From positions 1-47,495 of the forward strand of contig NZ_CALXRN010000197.1 of the NCBI RefSeq assembly GCF_944390595.1: a stretch of 47,495 nucleotides of DNA, read 5' to 3'. Both the position numbers and the translations under genes were made by a program. The number at the start of each line of letters is the position of its first letter. Position 1 is the stretch's first letter. The DNA comes from an uncultured Brachyspira sp. GTDB lineage: Bacteria > Spirochaetota > Brachyspiria > Brachyspirales > Brachyspiraceae. The notes under the pieces are model-generated. The model was not told the origin of the DNA, made no database searches, and saw only the letters and a program-made list of their open reading frames with translations. Below, piece after piece: positions 8,826 to 17,095 of the stretch.

Positions 8826-11075
8826 TTATTTATCGTATATTCCAGCAGTCTTTACAAACTCCTTATCCCATACCCCAATATGCTGAATAAGCCATTTACT
8901 TAAAATATCAGCCATATCATATGCTGTAGCTTTCCAATCTTTTACAGAATCAAGTTCTTTTATTTTTACGGCTACTAGTGACTCAAAATTTCTATGCTGC
9001 TCAAAATGCTCTTTTATTTTTCTATATTTATCAGAATTTTCTTTCTGAAATTTTTCCTCATCAGAAAAATGATATTTAGTATAATCTAAAGTCATGTTAA
9101 AAATATTCTTTACCCTTTCAAAATCATCCTCATATATAGCTGAATATATATCATTAATAAAATTTATTAAATTCATATGCTGTTCATCAATATGAGAATT
9201 ATTTGTATTATAGTTATCAGACCATTCTAAACGTCTAACACCTGTTTTGAAAAAACTCATAGCACTGAAAAAATCATTAGTCTGTTTTTCAAGTTCACTT
9301 GAGGAAGTTTTCATCAAATCTACAAGATGAGCATTTTCTTTAGTTTTAGAATCTATATTAAGCATAGAGCTATTTATTTTGTGTACATCTTCTTCCTGTT
9401 TATGCATTGTATTAACCATATTTTCCATAATGGCAGTAGTATTTTCAATCTTTTTTTCTATATCAGAAAATAACTTTTGAGACATATTAGCCGAATCTGT
9501 TGCTTTTCTAATTTTATCATTACTGTCTTCTATTAAAGAAGTAATATTCTTAGCTGATTCAGAAGTACTTTGAGCCAAATTTCTCACTTCAGATGCAACA
9601 ACTGCAAAACCTCTTCCCTGATCTCCGGCTCTTGCCGCCTCAACAGAAGCATTTAGAGCAAGTATATTTGTTTGAAATGCTATATCTTCTATTATTTTAA
9701 TTATATCTCCTATTTTTTTACTAGATTCAAAAACAAGCGATGTATTTCTAGCAGTATCATTGATAATAGAACCTGCATCCGATATATCATTCCTAGCATT
9801 TACCATACTATCACTTATTGATTTTATATTGCTTGTAGATTCTTCTATAGCTGATGATATATTTTTCATAGAAATACTTGTCTGATTTATATCAATAGCC
9901 TGAGATGTGGTTCTGTCAGACAAATCTTTATTAGAATAGTAAAGAGTATATGCTGTTCTCTTTGTCTGAGATATATTAGAATTAACAACTTTAATAATAT
10001 CTTTTATAACAATTTTCATTTTACTAAAGCTGTTTAATATATCCCCTATTTCATCTTTTCTATTTAAATATTTATCCATTATAACATTAGTAAGATTTCC
10101 ATTAGCTATTAATTCAGCTTCTTTTACAACAGCATTTAATGGTTTTATTAAACTGTTAGAAAATAACCAAACTATAAGTATTGAAAATGCTATTAAAATA
10201 ACACTTACTATTAAAGGAAGTATAAGCATAAATTTGACAGGTGCATAAAGCTCTCTTTCACCAATTGTAACTACAATATACCAATGAGAGTAAATTATAG
10301 GATTAAAATACATCATATAGAGATATCCGTCATCACCTCTAAAATGCTTTATTCCTGTCTTTAATTCTGTCATATTATCTAGAGGTTTAAAATCTTTTAT
10401 GTTGGTTAATATTTTAGTTTCATCCAGGTGGGCAATAATATTTTTATCTTCATCTACTATCATAATGTTTCCGGTTTCACCTATATTATAATTAGATATA
10501 GAATGATATATAAAATCTGCCCAATCTATATGATAGGATAAAATGCCTATTATATTACCATCAGCATCGTTTATATCAGAATACATCTTAAATACAGGTT
10601 TTCCTGTTATATATGATTTTGATACTCCCATTTTCTTATTCTTCAAATTTTCTTTATACATATTAAAATCAGGATCTATTCCTTGATTGTAATTTACTAA
10701 CGCACCATTTTCCGAATCTAGCAGAGCCTTTCCTTCTGTATTTAAAATAACAAAATGAAGAGATGACTTTCTATAATTTTTAAATGATACCAAAGCATTT
10801 TTTGCTGATATTGTATTCTCCTCATTTGGATTTAATAAATAATTTACTACATTGTAGTTAGTAGAAAAAGTATCCACTATAGATTGTTGTTGTTCTATCC
10901 ATAGATTAGCTGCACTTTGATAAGCGACAGCTGTTGATTCAAATCCGTTTTGAGCCGCTATATCAACAGACTTCAATGATATTAGAAACATTATAATAGT
11001 TATTACCAATATTGATAATGTAATAGAAAGTCCCATAATAAGCGGTATTTTAAATGTTAAACTATTAAGTTTCAT
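8826..11075 (-). CDS. Methyl-accepting chemotaxis protein with C-terminal bacteriohemerythrin domain (second copy)
   Basis: A 749-residue paralogue of the chemoreceptor at 6289-8556 with the same order: transmembrane helix, dCache-like sensor ([31 protein letters not shown]), transmembrane helix, HAMP, signalling hairpin with an identical tip, and hemerythrin from about residue 615. The iron ligands are again present: [20 protein letters not shown] and [10 protein letters not shown]. The sensor halves differ far more than the signalling tip and hemerythrin, as expected if the copies answer different ligands but share output and oxygen sensing. It lies 61 bases downstream of the flagellin gene on the same strand and may share its transcript. 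Confidence 0.93.
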   Translation of the reverse strand: MKLNSLTFKIPLIMGLSITLSILVITIIMFLISLKSVDIAAQNGFESTAVAYQSAANLWIEQQQSIVDTFSTNYNVVNYLLNPNEENTISAKNALVSFKNYRKSSLHFVILNTEGKALLDSENGALVNYNQGIDPDFNMYKENLKNKKMGVSKSYITGKPVFKMYSDINDADGNIIGILSYHIDWADFIYHSISNYNIGETGNIMIVDEDKNIIAHLDETKILTNIKDFKPLDNMTELKTGIKHFRGDDGYLYMMYFNPIIYSHWYIVVTIGERELYAPVKFMLILPLIVSVILIAFSILIVWLFSNSLIKPLNAVVKEAELIANGNLTNVIMDKYLNRKDEIGDILNSFSKMKIVIKDIIKVVNSNISQTKRTAYTLYYSNKDLSDRTTSQAIDINQTSISMKNISSAIEESTSNIKSISDSMVNARNDISDAGSIINDTARNTSLVFESSKKIGDIIKIIEDIAFQTNILALNASVEAARAGDQGRGFAVVASEVRNLAQSTSESAKNITSLIEDSNDKIRKATDSANMSQKLFSDIEKKIENTTAIMENMVNTMHKQEEDVHKINSSMLNIDSKTKENAHLVDLMKTSSSELEKQTNDFFSAMSFFKTGVRRLEWSDNYNTNNSHIDEQHMNLINFINDIYSAIYEDDFERVKNIFNMTLDYTKYHFSDEEKFQKENSDKYRKIKEHFEQHRNFESLVAVKIKELDSVKDWKATAYDMADILSKWLIQHIGVWDKEFVKTAGIYDK

Positions 11076-11136
11076 TTTTAACCCTTATTATAAAATTTTT
11101 TTTACAATTATAACATAATTATAAAATTAAATCAAA

Positions 11137-11946
11137 TTAAGTTTGTCTTAATAGATTCAAAACATCTTTTGGTAAATTATTTGAATGAACAAGCATTGCC
11201 AAAGCAGATTGAGATTTTATTGAACTTATAGCCTCATAAATAGAAGCCTCAGCTACATCTCTATCCATTTTTTTACTTCCATAAGCAATGGTATTTTCAT
11301 AAGAATTCATAAGACCATGAATATATGTATTAAACCTATTTTTATAAGCTCCTAAATCAGCTCTTTGTTTAATAACATATTCAACAGCATTATCTATCAT
11401 TCCTATAGTTCTATTTGCTTTACTTACAGAAGATACAGAAATATAACTATTAAATTCATTTTTTAATTTTAAAGAGCTTGCTGTCATTGTAGCAACATAA
11501 ATTCTTTTTCTCTGATCTCTGCTAGGACCTATATGAATCCACATACTTGCAGAAGCATTAACTGAATTTGAAAATCTGCCTGTTAATATATTTAAAGTAT
11601 TAAATTGTGCCTGACTTGCAACCCTATCTATTTCATCTATTAAACTTGATACTTCTGCCTGAATATATGATCTGTCAGAATTGTTATATATTCCATTTGC
11701 AGATTTTACTGCTAATTCTCTAATACGCTGCAATATATCTATTGTTTCACTTAAATATCCATCGGCTGTTTGTATAAATGATATTCCATCTTGTGTATTC
11801 TTCTCAGCACGCATTATGTATCTTGCCTGCACTAATGGACCTTTTTCACCTGCAAATAAACTGGGAAATTTCTTATCATTCTCAGTTGAATTAATTTTTA
11901 AAAACCTATTTGCCCTAATAGCATTTACATTATTAGTTATTACCAT
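11137..11946 (-). CDS. Divergent flagellin core (FlaB-like) protein
   Basis: A 269-residue flagellin of the periplasmic-filament type. The N-terminus MVITNNVNAIRANRFLKIN and the segment DGISFIQTADGYLSETIDILQRIRELAVKSANGIYNNSDRSYIQ with AQFNTLNILTGRFS follow spirochaete FlaB closely. The C-terminal D0 helix (SQSALAMLVHSNNLPKDVLNLLRQ) is also present. The usual stretch between them, with the SSG...AGDDASGLAVSE motif, is replaced by an unrelated-looking FPSLFAGEKGPLVQARYIMRA. The C-terminal D0/D1 part also varies from the norm. This could be a minor filament subunit or a flagellin with a changed role. The start has GAGG 5 nt upstream and a clear promoter. Its place beside chemoreceptors supports a motility role. 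Confidence 0.88.
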   Translation of the reverse strand: MVITNNVNAIRANRFLKINSTENDKKFPSLFAGEKGPLVQARYIMRAEKNTQDGISFIQTADGYLSETIDILQRIRELAVKSANGIYNNSDRSYIQAEVSSLIDEIDRVASQAQFNTLNILTGRFSNSVNASASMWIHIGPSRDQRKRIYVATMTASSLKLKNEFNSYISVSSVSKANRTIGMIDNAVEYVIKQRADLGAYKNRFNTYIHGLMNSYENTIAYGSKKMDRDVAEASIYEAISSIKSQSALAMLVHSNNLPKDVLNLLRQT

Positions 11947-11976
11947 AAAAGCCTCATATATTTTTTCTATATTTAA

Positions 11977-12004
11977 AGTATAATTAAATAAAAAATATTT
12001 TCAA
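11977..12004 (-). promoter_or_regulatory. Flagellin promoter
   Basis: TTGAAA (11999-12004), 16-bp spacer, TATACT (11977-11982) on the minus strand, 31 bases before the flagellin start. The form is sigma-70-like rather than sigma-28. Confidence 0.6.
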
Positions 12005-12112
12005 TATCAAATTATATTATAGCATACGATATAAAAAATTATTATAAAAAACATACTTTGTAATATATATTCTACGTATTTAATTTAAATAAATTTTACA
12101 ATTTAAAATTAT

Positions 12113-12141
12113 TTGTGATAAAATTAAATAAATTGTATAAT
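12113..12141 (+). promoter_or_regulatory. Promoter of the coiled-coil/TPR and patatin gene pair
   Basis: TTGTGA (12113-12118), 17-bp spacer, TATAAT (12136-12141). An upstream GTG at 12115 lies inside the -35 box, so translation cannot start there. The GGAG-led ATG at 12181 is the start. Confidence 0.65.
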
Positions 12142-12180
12142 ACGATAGTTCACTTTATCATTTATGTTATCGGAGTTATT

Positions 12181-13668
12181 ATGAGTTTAATGATACCTTA
12201 TGAAAAAGAAATAGATGAAAAAGATAAAACTATAATAGAGGAATATATACTAAACAATATAAAAGAATATGAATATAACTCAGCAAAATTAACAGAGTTA
12301 ACAATAGAAGCGGTATCATCTTTAAGTGCTGGAAAATCTAGAACAGAATTTTTAGCTAATCAGGGATTTTTAAAAAATATATTCAATTCAATAACAGGAC
12401 AAAACAGAAAAATAAGAGGTGAAATTGACTATAATTATGCCATAGTCAAAAATGCATCTTTGAAAATGATAGACTATTTAGCTAAGCAGAATAAAATTAC
12501 TTATGAAGGTCTTATATATATTAATAATAAATTAAATAATATAGAAAAAAACATTGAAGAAGAGCTTTTAAGTATATGCATAAATGTAAGAGAGTCTTTC
12601 AATTATATATTAAACAAAATAAATAATGAATCAAACAGAATAGACTCATTAGAAAGAAAGATACAGCTATTAGAATTCAAAGCATCATCAAATATATTGG
12701 AATTCAATAAAATAAAATATACAGATATGGACAGTATAGAAAAAATTATATGTTTGAGTAATGATATGTTCTCAAAAATATGTTATTCAAATAGCAATGA
12801 AGATGCAATATCAAAAGAACATATTTTTATGATAAAGGCTATACTTACAGATTTTAATATAAATATAAATCAAAATACAAAGATAATAGATATATATAAA
12901 AAATTAATAGAGAAGCCAATATTTATAAATAAACTTATGGAAAATACAAATGATATTGAAATTCCAGAATACATAATACCAATATTAAGCGGTGCTAATA
13001 AAATATATAAATTAGATAATGAAGAAAAATATATTATTAATGCATTAACTAAATATAATGATAATATAAATGATATAAAATTAAACTTAGTAAGTGAATA
13101 TGGAATCAATATATCAAATTTTGATTATAATTCTGAAATAAATAACTATGAACTCATAATTCTTATAATGAACGAATTAAAATTAACATCTAAAAAAAGT
13201 AATCTTCCAATAAGCACCATAACAATTAATATAAATGATAGACTGAACCTTGCTGAAAAATATGTAAAAGAAAAAAAATATAAAAGAGCAATAAGAGAAT
13301 GCGACATAATACTTTCAAAAGAAAATAATAAAAAAGCAAATGAAATAAAAATAGAAAGTATGTATAAACTTTTAATAAAACAAACTAAAAAATATGATGC
13401 ACCAATATGTTATAAAGAAATAGCAAAAATATATTTAATAAGAAAGGATTATGAGAACACATTGAAATATTTAAATAAATATTTTGACTCTTATTCATCA
13501 AATAAAGAAATATATAAATATAAGCAAAAATTAAAATATCAATACCAAAAAATTAAACAGTATAAAGAAAAGATAGAAAAAAAATTAGAAAAAACATCTG
13601 ATAAAAATAAAAAAGAATATTTAGATTTTATAAATGACTTTTGGGGAGTATATTTAAGTAAAATATAG
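12181..13668 (+). CDS. Unrecognised coiled-coil and TPR-like protein, partner of the patatin gene
   Basis: A 495-residue protein, not recognised. The start is the ATG at 12181 (GGAG 5 nt upstream). A longer frame opening with GTG at 12115 would begin inside the promoter. Residues about 20-180 are helical and carry YNSAKLTELTIEAVSSLSAGKSRTEF and GFLKNIFNSITGQNRKIRGEIDYN, then a long coiled coil (NRIDSLERKIQLLEF). The C-terminal 130 residues look like TPR repeats (LNLAEKYVKEKKYKRAIRECDIIL, KIYLIRKDYENTLKYLNKYF). There is no signal peptide or clear enzyme motif. Its stop lies 10 bases before the patatin gene with a shared promoter, so the two probably work together, for example as a sensor/adaptor and an effector lipase. 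That role is inference. Confidence 0.7.
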   Translation: MSLMIPYEKEIDEKDKTIIEEYILNNIKEYEYNSAKLTELTIEAVSSLSAGKSRTEFLANQGFLKNIFNSITGQNRKIRGEIDYNYAIVKNASLKMIDYLAKQNKITYEGLIYINNKLNNIEKNIEEELLSICINVRESFNYILNKINNESNRIDSLERKIQLLEFKASSNILEFNKIKYTDMDSIEKIICLSNDMFSKICYSNSNEDAISKEHIFMIKAILTDFNININQNTKIIDIYKKLIEKPIFINKLMENTNDIEIPEYIIPILSGANKIYKLDNEEKYIINALTKYNDNINDIKLNLVSEYGINISNFDYNSEINNYELIILIMNELKLTSKKSNLPISTITININDRLNLAEKYVKEKKYKRAIRECDIILSKENNKKANEIKIESMYKLLIKQTKKYDAPICYKEIAKIYLIRKDYENTLKYLNKYFDSYSSNKEIYKYKQKLKYQYQKIKQYKEKIEKKLEKTSDKNKKEYLDFINDFWGVYLSKI

Positions 13669-13678
13669 GAGCTTTTTT

Positions 13679-14575
13679 ATGAAAAAAATAGGTTTAGTTT
13701 TAGGAGGCGGAGGAGGACTCGGAAGCTATCAAATTGGAGTTTGGAAAGCTTTAAGAGAATATAAAGTAGATGAAATGATTACAGTAATTTCCGGTACTTC
13801 TGTAGGAGTGCTTAATGCATGCTTAATAGCCCACAATAATTATGACATAGCAGAATATATTTGGACTAATGAAATAGAAGGAAAAATACTTTCAAAAAAG
13901 AAAATAGATAAAAATAATAATTTCATATCCTCTCATGGTATATTTACAAGAGAGGGTTTAATAGAAATAATTGAGAAATATTTAAATATAGACATTATTT
14001 CAAATTACAAACATTCCATATATGCTGCTGCAGTAAATTTAAAAAAAATAAATATTGAATATTTTAAACTGAATGGTAAAAGTCATAAAGAAATAAAAGA
14101 AATTATGATGGCTACAAGTGCAATACCTTTAATATTCGGAAGACAAAATATAGGCGGAATAAATTATATAGACGGAGGAGTTGAAATACTACATGGTAAT
14201 AATCTGCCTATAACACCTCTATACAATGAAGATTGCGATGAAATAATAGCTATTAATTTATATAAAGATGCTGCAATAGAAAAAAACAAAAATTTTAAAG
14301 TTTATGAAATAGTACCAAGTAAAGATATAGGAGACTTTTTTACCGGGGCTATGGATTTTTCTCTTGAAGGTTCTAGAATGCGTCTTGAAGAAGGATATAA
14401 TGATGCAAAAAAATTATTAGAGCAAGTATCCTCAATGGGAAAAACTCAGCTGGAAATAGTAGAAAACAACAGCAGAATGTATAAAGATGAACTTAATAAC
14501 AAAATAAGAAATAAACAATTAAAAGATAAACTTCATGATGCTATAGATAATCTAAGAATTAATGATGAAAAATAA
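13679..14575 (+). CDS. Patatin-like phospholipase (RssA type)
   Basis: A 298-residue serine acylhydrolase. It has the glycine-rich oxyanion loop LGGGGGLGSYQIGVWKAL (8-25), the nucleophile elbow GTSVG with Ser41, and the catalytic Asp165 in YIDGG, which together form the Ser-Asp dyad of patatins. There is no signal peptide, so it should act on the inner leaflet of the cytoplasmic membrane. An AGGAG site precedes the ATG. The last 60 residues are charged and helical. It follows the coiled-coil/TPR gene by 10 bases in one operon and converges on a restriction-modification system. Patatins serve in lipid turnover, virulence and as phage-defence effectors; the sequence does not decide between these. 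Confidence 0.9.
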   Translation: MKKIGLVLGGGGGLGSYQIGVWKALREYKVDEMITVISGTSVGVLNACLIAHNNYDIAEYIWTNEIEGKILSKKKIDKNNNFISSHGIFTREGLIEIIEKYLNIDIISNYKHSIYAAAVNLKKINIEYFKLNGKSHKEIKEIMMATSAIPLIFGRQNIGGINYIDGGVEILHGNNLPITPLYNEDCDEIIAINLYKDAAIEKNKNFKVYEIVPSKDIGDFFTGAMDFSLEGSRMRLEEGYNDAKKLLEQVSSMGKTQLEIVENNSRMYKDELNNKIRNKQLKDKLHDAIDNLRINDEK

Positions 14576-14593
14576 TTTCAATGAAAATTATTT
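14570..14593. terminator. Possible bidirectional terminator between patatin and methyltransferase genes
   Basis: AAATAATTT and AAATTATTT (14570-14578, 14585-14593) form a 9-bp all-AT stem with a 6-nt loop between two convergent genes. The stem is weak. Confidence 0.35.
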
Positions 14594-14615
14594 AAAAACA
14601 TCTTAAATATTATTA

Positions 14616-15836
14616 TTAATTTGTTATAATTTTTATAGGAAGCAGTCTTTCTAATTCTGTTTTTGATATTTGAGTGTTGCCTGTTATAAGACTCAATACC
14701 TTTATATTGTTTTCATCATTTAAAGCATTATAAATATATTCCAATGTATAATTTTTATCATAACTGCTTAGCGGGTATATTATGTTAACATGGTTCTCGC
14801 ATACAAATTCTTTTTCTTTTACTATAGCTGCTTTTATATTAATGTTTTTATGCGAGCCTGTTATTCTATTAACAGCTATAACATTATTTTTTATTATTAA
14901 ATCTTTTGAAATATTTTTTATATACTGAAGTTTTCTTTTATTCGGTATAACTATTTTTCCATCAACTATATTAGATGAGTATATCAAAGGTATAGAATTA
15001 TTTTTATCATCTGTAAGATTAGCTTTATATTTATTCCAAGCAATGCTTCCTGTTTTTACTTCATAACCTATTTCTTTTAAACTTACAGTATCTTTATATG
15101 CTTTATTTAAAAATGATTTGTCTTCTGTAAATATTGTAATATCATTTTTTGAGAATATATATTTTTTATTTTTATGATTATTAGTCTTTTTTAGTATTAA
15201 AAGCATAACCTTTTGATTAGCCATGTAAAAATTATCAGAACCTTCAACAACATTCAAATATTCAATACTGCTGTGATTCATTATATATTCTCTTAGCTTG
15301 CTGAAAAAAGCTCCATTATTCATAGAAGGAGGCACGACATAAGCTAAATATCCTCCGTCTTCTAAAAGCTCCAAACCTAATTTTATAAATATAGAAAATA
15401 TGTTAACTCTTCCGCTTATTATGTCAGCATGCTTTTTCTTTAATTCTTTATCAGGCTTGAATTCAAAATAAGGAGGATTACCTATTACATAATCATATTT
15501 AATAGATCTATCAATATCAAGTTTCAAAGTATCAAAACATTTTATATCTGCATTATTTAATAATTTTTTTGATATGGCAACTAAACTATCGTCAATATCA
15601 AATCCGTACAAATTAGGACTTTTAAAATATTCATTGCATGATAAAAGGAATTCACCTGTTCCGCATGCAGGATCAAGAATTTTAGGATTATCTTTTTTTT
15701 CTGAAATAGAAACTAACTGAGATAAAAGTAAATCTCTTATACTTTTAGGCGTAAAGTACTGACCTAATCTTTTTCTTTTTTCTATATCAGTATTTTTTAA
15801 ATAGTCAATACTTTCTTTCGTATAGTTATCAAGCAT
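14616..15836 (-). CDS. Adenine-specific DNA methyltransferase of a restriction-modification system
   Basis: A 406-residue N6-adenine methyltransferase of the TaqI/Eco57I-like architecture. Visible motifs are RLGQYFTP (23-30, motif X), DPACGTGEFLLS (55-66, AdoMet binding), GFDID (78-82), and NPPYFEF (120-126, the catalytic NPPY). The C-terminal half (about 230-406) would hold the target-recognition domain. It protects host sites from the endonuclease encoded just upstream. The endonuclease stop is 12 bases before this start, so the two are co-transcribed, endonuclease first. That order needs some means of delaying the endonuclease relative to protection. The recognition sequence cannot be read from the protein. 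Confidence 0.9.
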   Translation of the reverse strand: MLDNYTKESIDYLKNTDIEKRKRLGQYFTPKSIRDLLLSQLVSISEKKDNPKILDPACGTGEFLLSCNEYFKSPNLYGFDIDDSLVAISKKLLNNADIKCFDTLKLDIDRSIKYDYVIGNPPYFEFKPDKELKKKHADIISGRVNIFSIFIKLGLELLEDGGYLAYVVPPSMNNGAFFSKLREYIMNHSSIEYLNVVEGSDNFYMANQKVMLLILKKTNNHKNKKYIFSKNDITIFTEDKSFLNKAYKDTVSLKEIGYEVKTGSIAWNKYKANLTDDKNNSIPLIYSSNIVDGKIVIPNKRKLQYIKNISKDLIIKNNVIAVNRITGSHKNINIKAAIVKEKEFVCENHVNIIYPLSSYDKNYTLEYIYNALNDENNIKVLSLITGNTQISKTELERLLPIKIITN

Positions 15837-15848
15837 ATATAAATTCTC

Positions 15849-16562
15849 TTAATCCAAAGTAGTGCAAAAATCTATTACATTATTTTCGCATTTTATTCTA
15901 TCTTCATGTAAAAAATAATCTATTTTTGCATTTTCATTTATAGTTTTATTCTGTTCATAAGCACGCCTTACATAAACATTAAATCCCCTATCAAATTTAT
16001 ATGCAAATAAATTATTCTTGCTTTCTTTTTTCATTTTATTTTTAAAATTATCTTCCAGCTTTTTTATCTCTTCAAAAAATGATATTAATTCATTTCTTTC
16101 ATTCATAGGAAGCACATCATCTCCTATAAAGAAAGTAACGTCCCCCCTGCCGTAAGAACCAAATATATAAATAGCATTTGATTTTGGTAAATTACTGTTC
16201 CACATAGGACTAGATGATTTGCCGCTGCTGTATTTTATTTCTATAGCTATAATTTTTTTAGCTGTAAATATTAGAAAATCCGGAAAATTCTGGCTGCCGT
16301 AAGGCTGACATATAAAGCAGTTCTGCATGCTTTTATCTTCTAAAGCATAAACATTATCAATTATTTTATCAGAACTTTTATCTAAAATATAGTTTTTTAT
16401 ATCAGAAAGTATATTTTTGATTTCCTTATCGCTAGACATTCTTCTATTAAAGCCATGCTTTTTTAAAGATGACTCAAATCTATCTTCAAATTCATTACCC
16501 TCTTTACTTTTTAGCCATTCTTTTTTGTTTTTTTGAATATCTGTAAATATTTCGCTGAGCAT
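15849..16562 (-). CDS. Probable type II restriction endonuclease (PD-(D/E)XK fold)
   Basis: A 237-residue protein without recognised close relatives by eye. It carries the nuclease core FPDFLIFTAKKIIAIEIKYSSGK: Pro94-Asp95, then Glu108-X-Lys110 on the next strand, the spacing expected for PD-(D/E)XK enzymes. NEFEDRFESSL near residue 23 could give the N-terminal acidic helix. Adjacency to the methyltransferase makes it the cognate endonuclease. No Shine-Dalgarno is seen, and the -10 box of the only good promoter ends 6 nt before this ATG, so the mRNA is predicted to be leaderless. The next Met is residue 42, beyond a plausible start. Confidence 0.8.
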   Translation of the reverse strand: MLSEIFTDIQKNKKEWLKSKEGNEFEDRFESSLKKHGFNRRMSSDKEIKNILSDIKNYILDKSSDKIIDNVYALEDKSMQNCFICQPYGSQNFPDFLIFTAKKIIAIEIKYSSGKSSSPMWNSNLPKSNAIYIFGSYGRGDVTFFIGDDVLPMNERNELISFFEEIKKLEDNFKNKMKKESKNNLFAYKFDRGFNVYVRRAYEQNKTINENAKIDYFLHEDRIKCENNVIDFCTTLD

Positions 16563-16568
16563 CAGCTT

Positions 16569-16597
16569 AATATATATAAAAAATCAAATATTTTCAA
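16569..16597 (-). promoter_or_regulatory. Promoter of the restriction-modification operon
   Basis: TTGAAA (16592-16597), 17-bp spacer, TATATT (16569-16574) on the minus strand. Transcription should begin at about 16562, the first base of the endonuclease ATG. Confidence 0.55.
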
Positions 16598-16604
16598 GTA
16601 TAAT

Positions 16605-16622
16605 ATCATTATTAATAATGAT
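16605..16622. promoter_or_regulatory. 18-bp perfect palindrome between restriction operon and trxA promoters
   Basis: ATCATTATT followed by its exact reverse complement AATAATGAT. It sits 7 bp upstream of the -35 of the restriction operon and 27 bp upstream of the -35 of trxA, a position suited to an operator. No regulator gene is adjacent. AT-rich DNA yields palindromes by chance, so this is tentative. Confidence 0.4.
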
Positions 16623-16649
16623 TTATTTAAAAATTAATTATATTTTTAC

Positions 16650-16677
16650 TTGACTAACGATATATTTTTTATATAAT
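16650..16677 (+). promoter_or_regulatory. trxA promoter
   Basis: TTGACT (16650-16655), 16-bp spacer, TATAAT (16672-16677). An ATG at 16676 overlaps the -10 box and so is not a translation start. Confidence 0.7.
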
Positions 16678-16711
16678 GTATATTATAAAAATATATTTAT
16701 GGAGTTTTATA

Positions 16712-17029
16712 ATGCAAGAATTAGATAAAGATAATTTTGATGAAAAAGTAATAAATTCAAAAGAATTATGCTTAGTTGACTATTTCGGCGATACTTGTGA
16801 GCCTTGCAAAGCATTAATGCCTCATGTACATGAATTAGCTAAACAATATGAAGGTAAAGTTCCATTCTATTCTTTCAACACTTCTAAAGCTAGAAGATTA
16901 GCTATTCGTGAGAAAATTTTAGGACTTCCTACTATTGCTATCTACAAAGATGGTGCTAAAGTTAAAGAAGTTACTAAAGAAGAAGCTACTATTGAAAACA
17001 TTAAAGCTATGGTAGATAGTATGCTATAA
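16712..17029 (+). CDS. trxA: Thioredoxin with CEPC active site
   Basis: A 105-residue thioredoxin that reduces protein disulfides in the cytoplasm. The start chosen is the ATG at 16712, 7 nt after GGAG; the longer frame from 16676 begins inside the promoter. The fold is complete: [28 protein letters not shown], the cis-Pro segment [11 protein letters not shown], and the terminal helix. The redox motif is Cys-Glu-Pro-Cys, and the preceding Trp of the usual WCGPC is Thr. From memory, thioredoxins of glycine-reductase anaerobes also deviate from CGPC, so a role there is possible. CGT arginine codons and a strong promoter and terminator suggest high expression. It is monocistronic. Confidence 0.92.
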   Translation: MQELDKDNFDEKVINSKELCLVDYFGDTCEPCKALMPHVHELAKQYEGKVPFYSFNTSKARRLAIREKILGLPTIAIYKDGAKVKEVTKEEATIENIKAMVDSML

Positions 17030-17054
17030 TATTGATTATTATTTTTGAAATAAA

Positions 17055-17078
17055 GGGGCTTTTTTAAGCTCCTTTTTT
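17055..17078 (+). terminator. Intrinsic terminator after trxA
   Basis: GGGGCTT (17055-17061), loop TTTT, AAGCTCC (17066-17072), then six T. One G-T wobble. It is the clearest intrinsic terminator on the plus strand. Confidence 0.88.
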
Positions 17079-17095
17079 ATTTTTTTAATTAATAT

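Noticed and set aside
12115-12180. Upstream extension of the coiled-coil/TPR gene from a GTG, giving a hydrophobic N-terminus
   Set aside because: The GTG lies inside the -35 box and the segment covers the -10 box; the ATG at 12181 has its own GGAG site.
16676-16711. Longer thioredoxin starting at the ATG at 16676
   Set aside because: That ATG overlaps the TATAAT -10 box; the ATG at 16712 has GGAG and gives the normal thioredoxin length.
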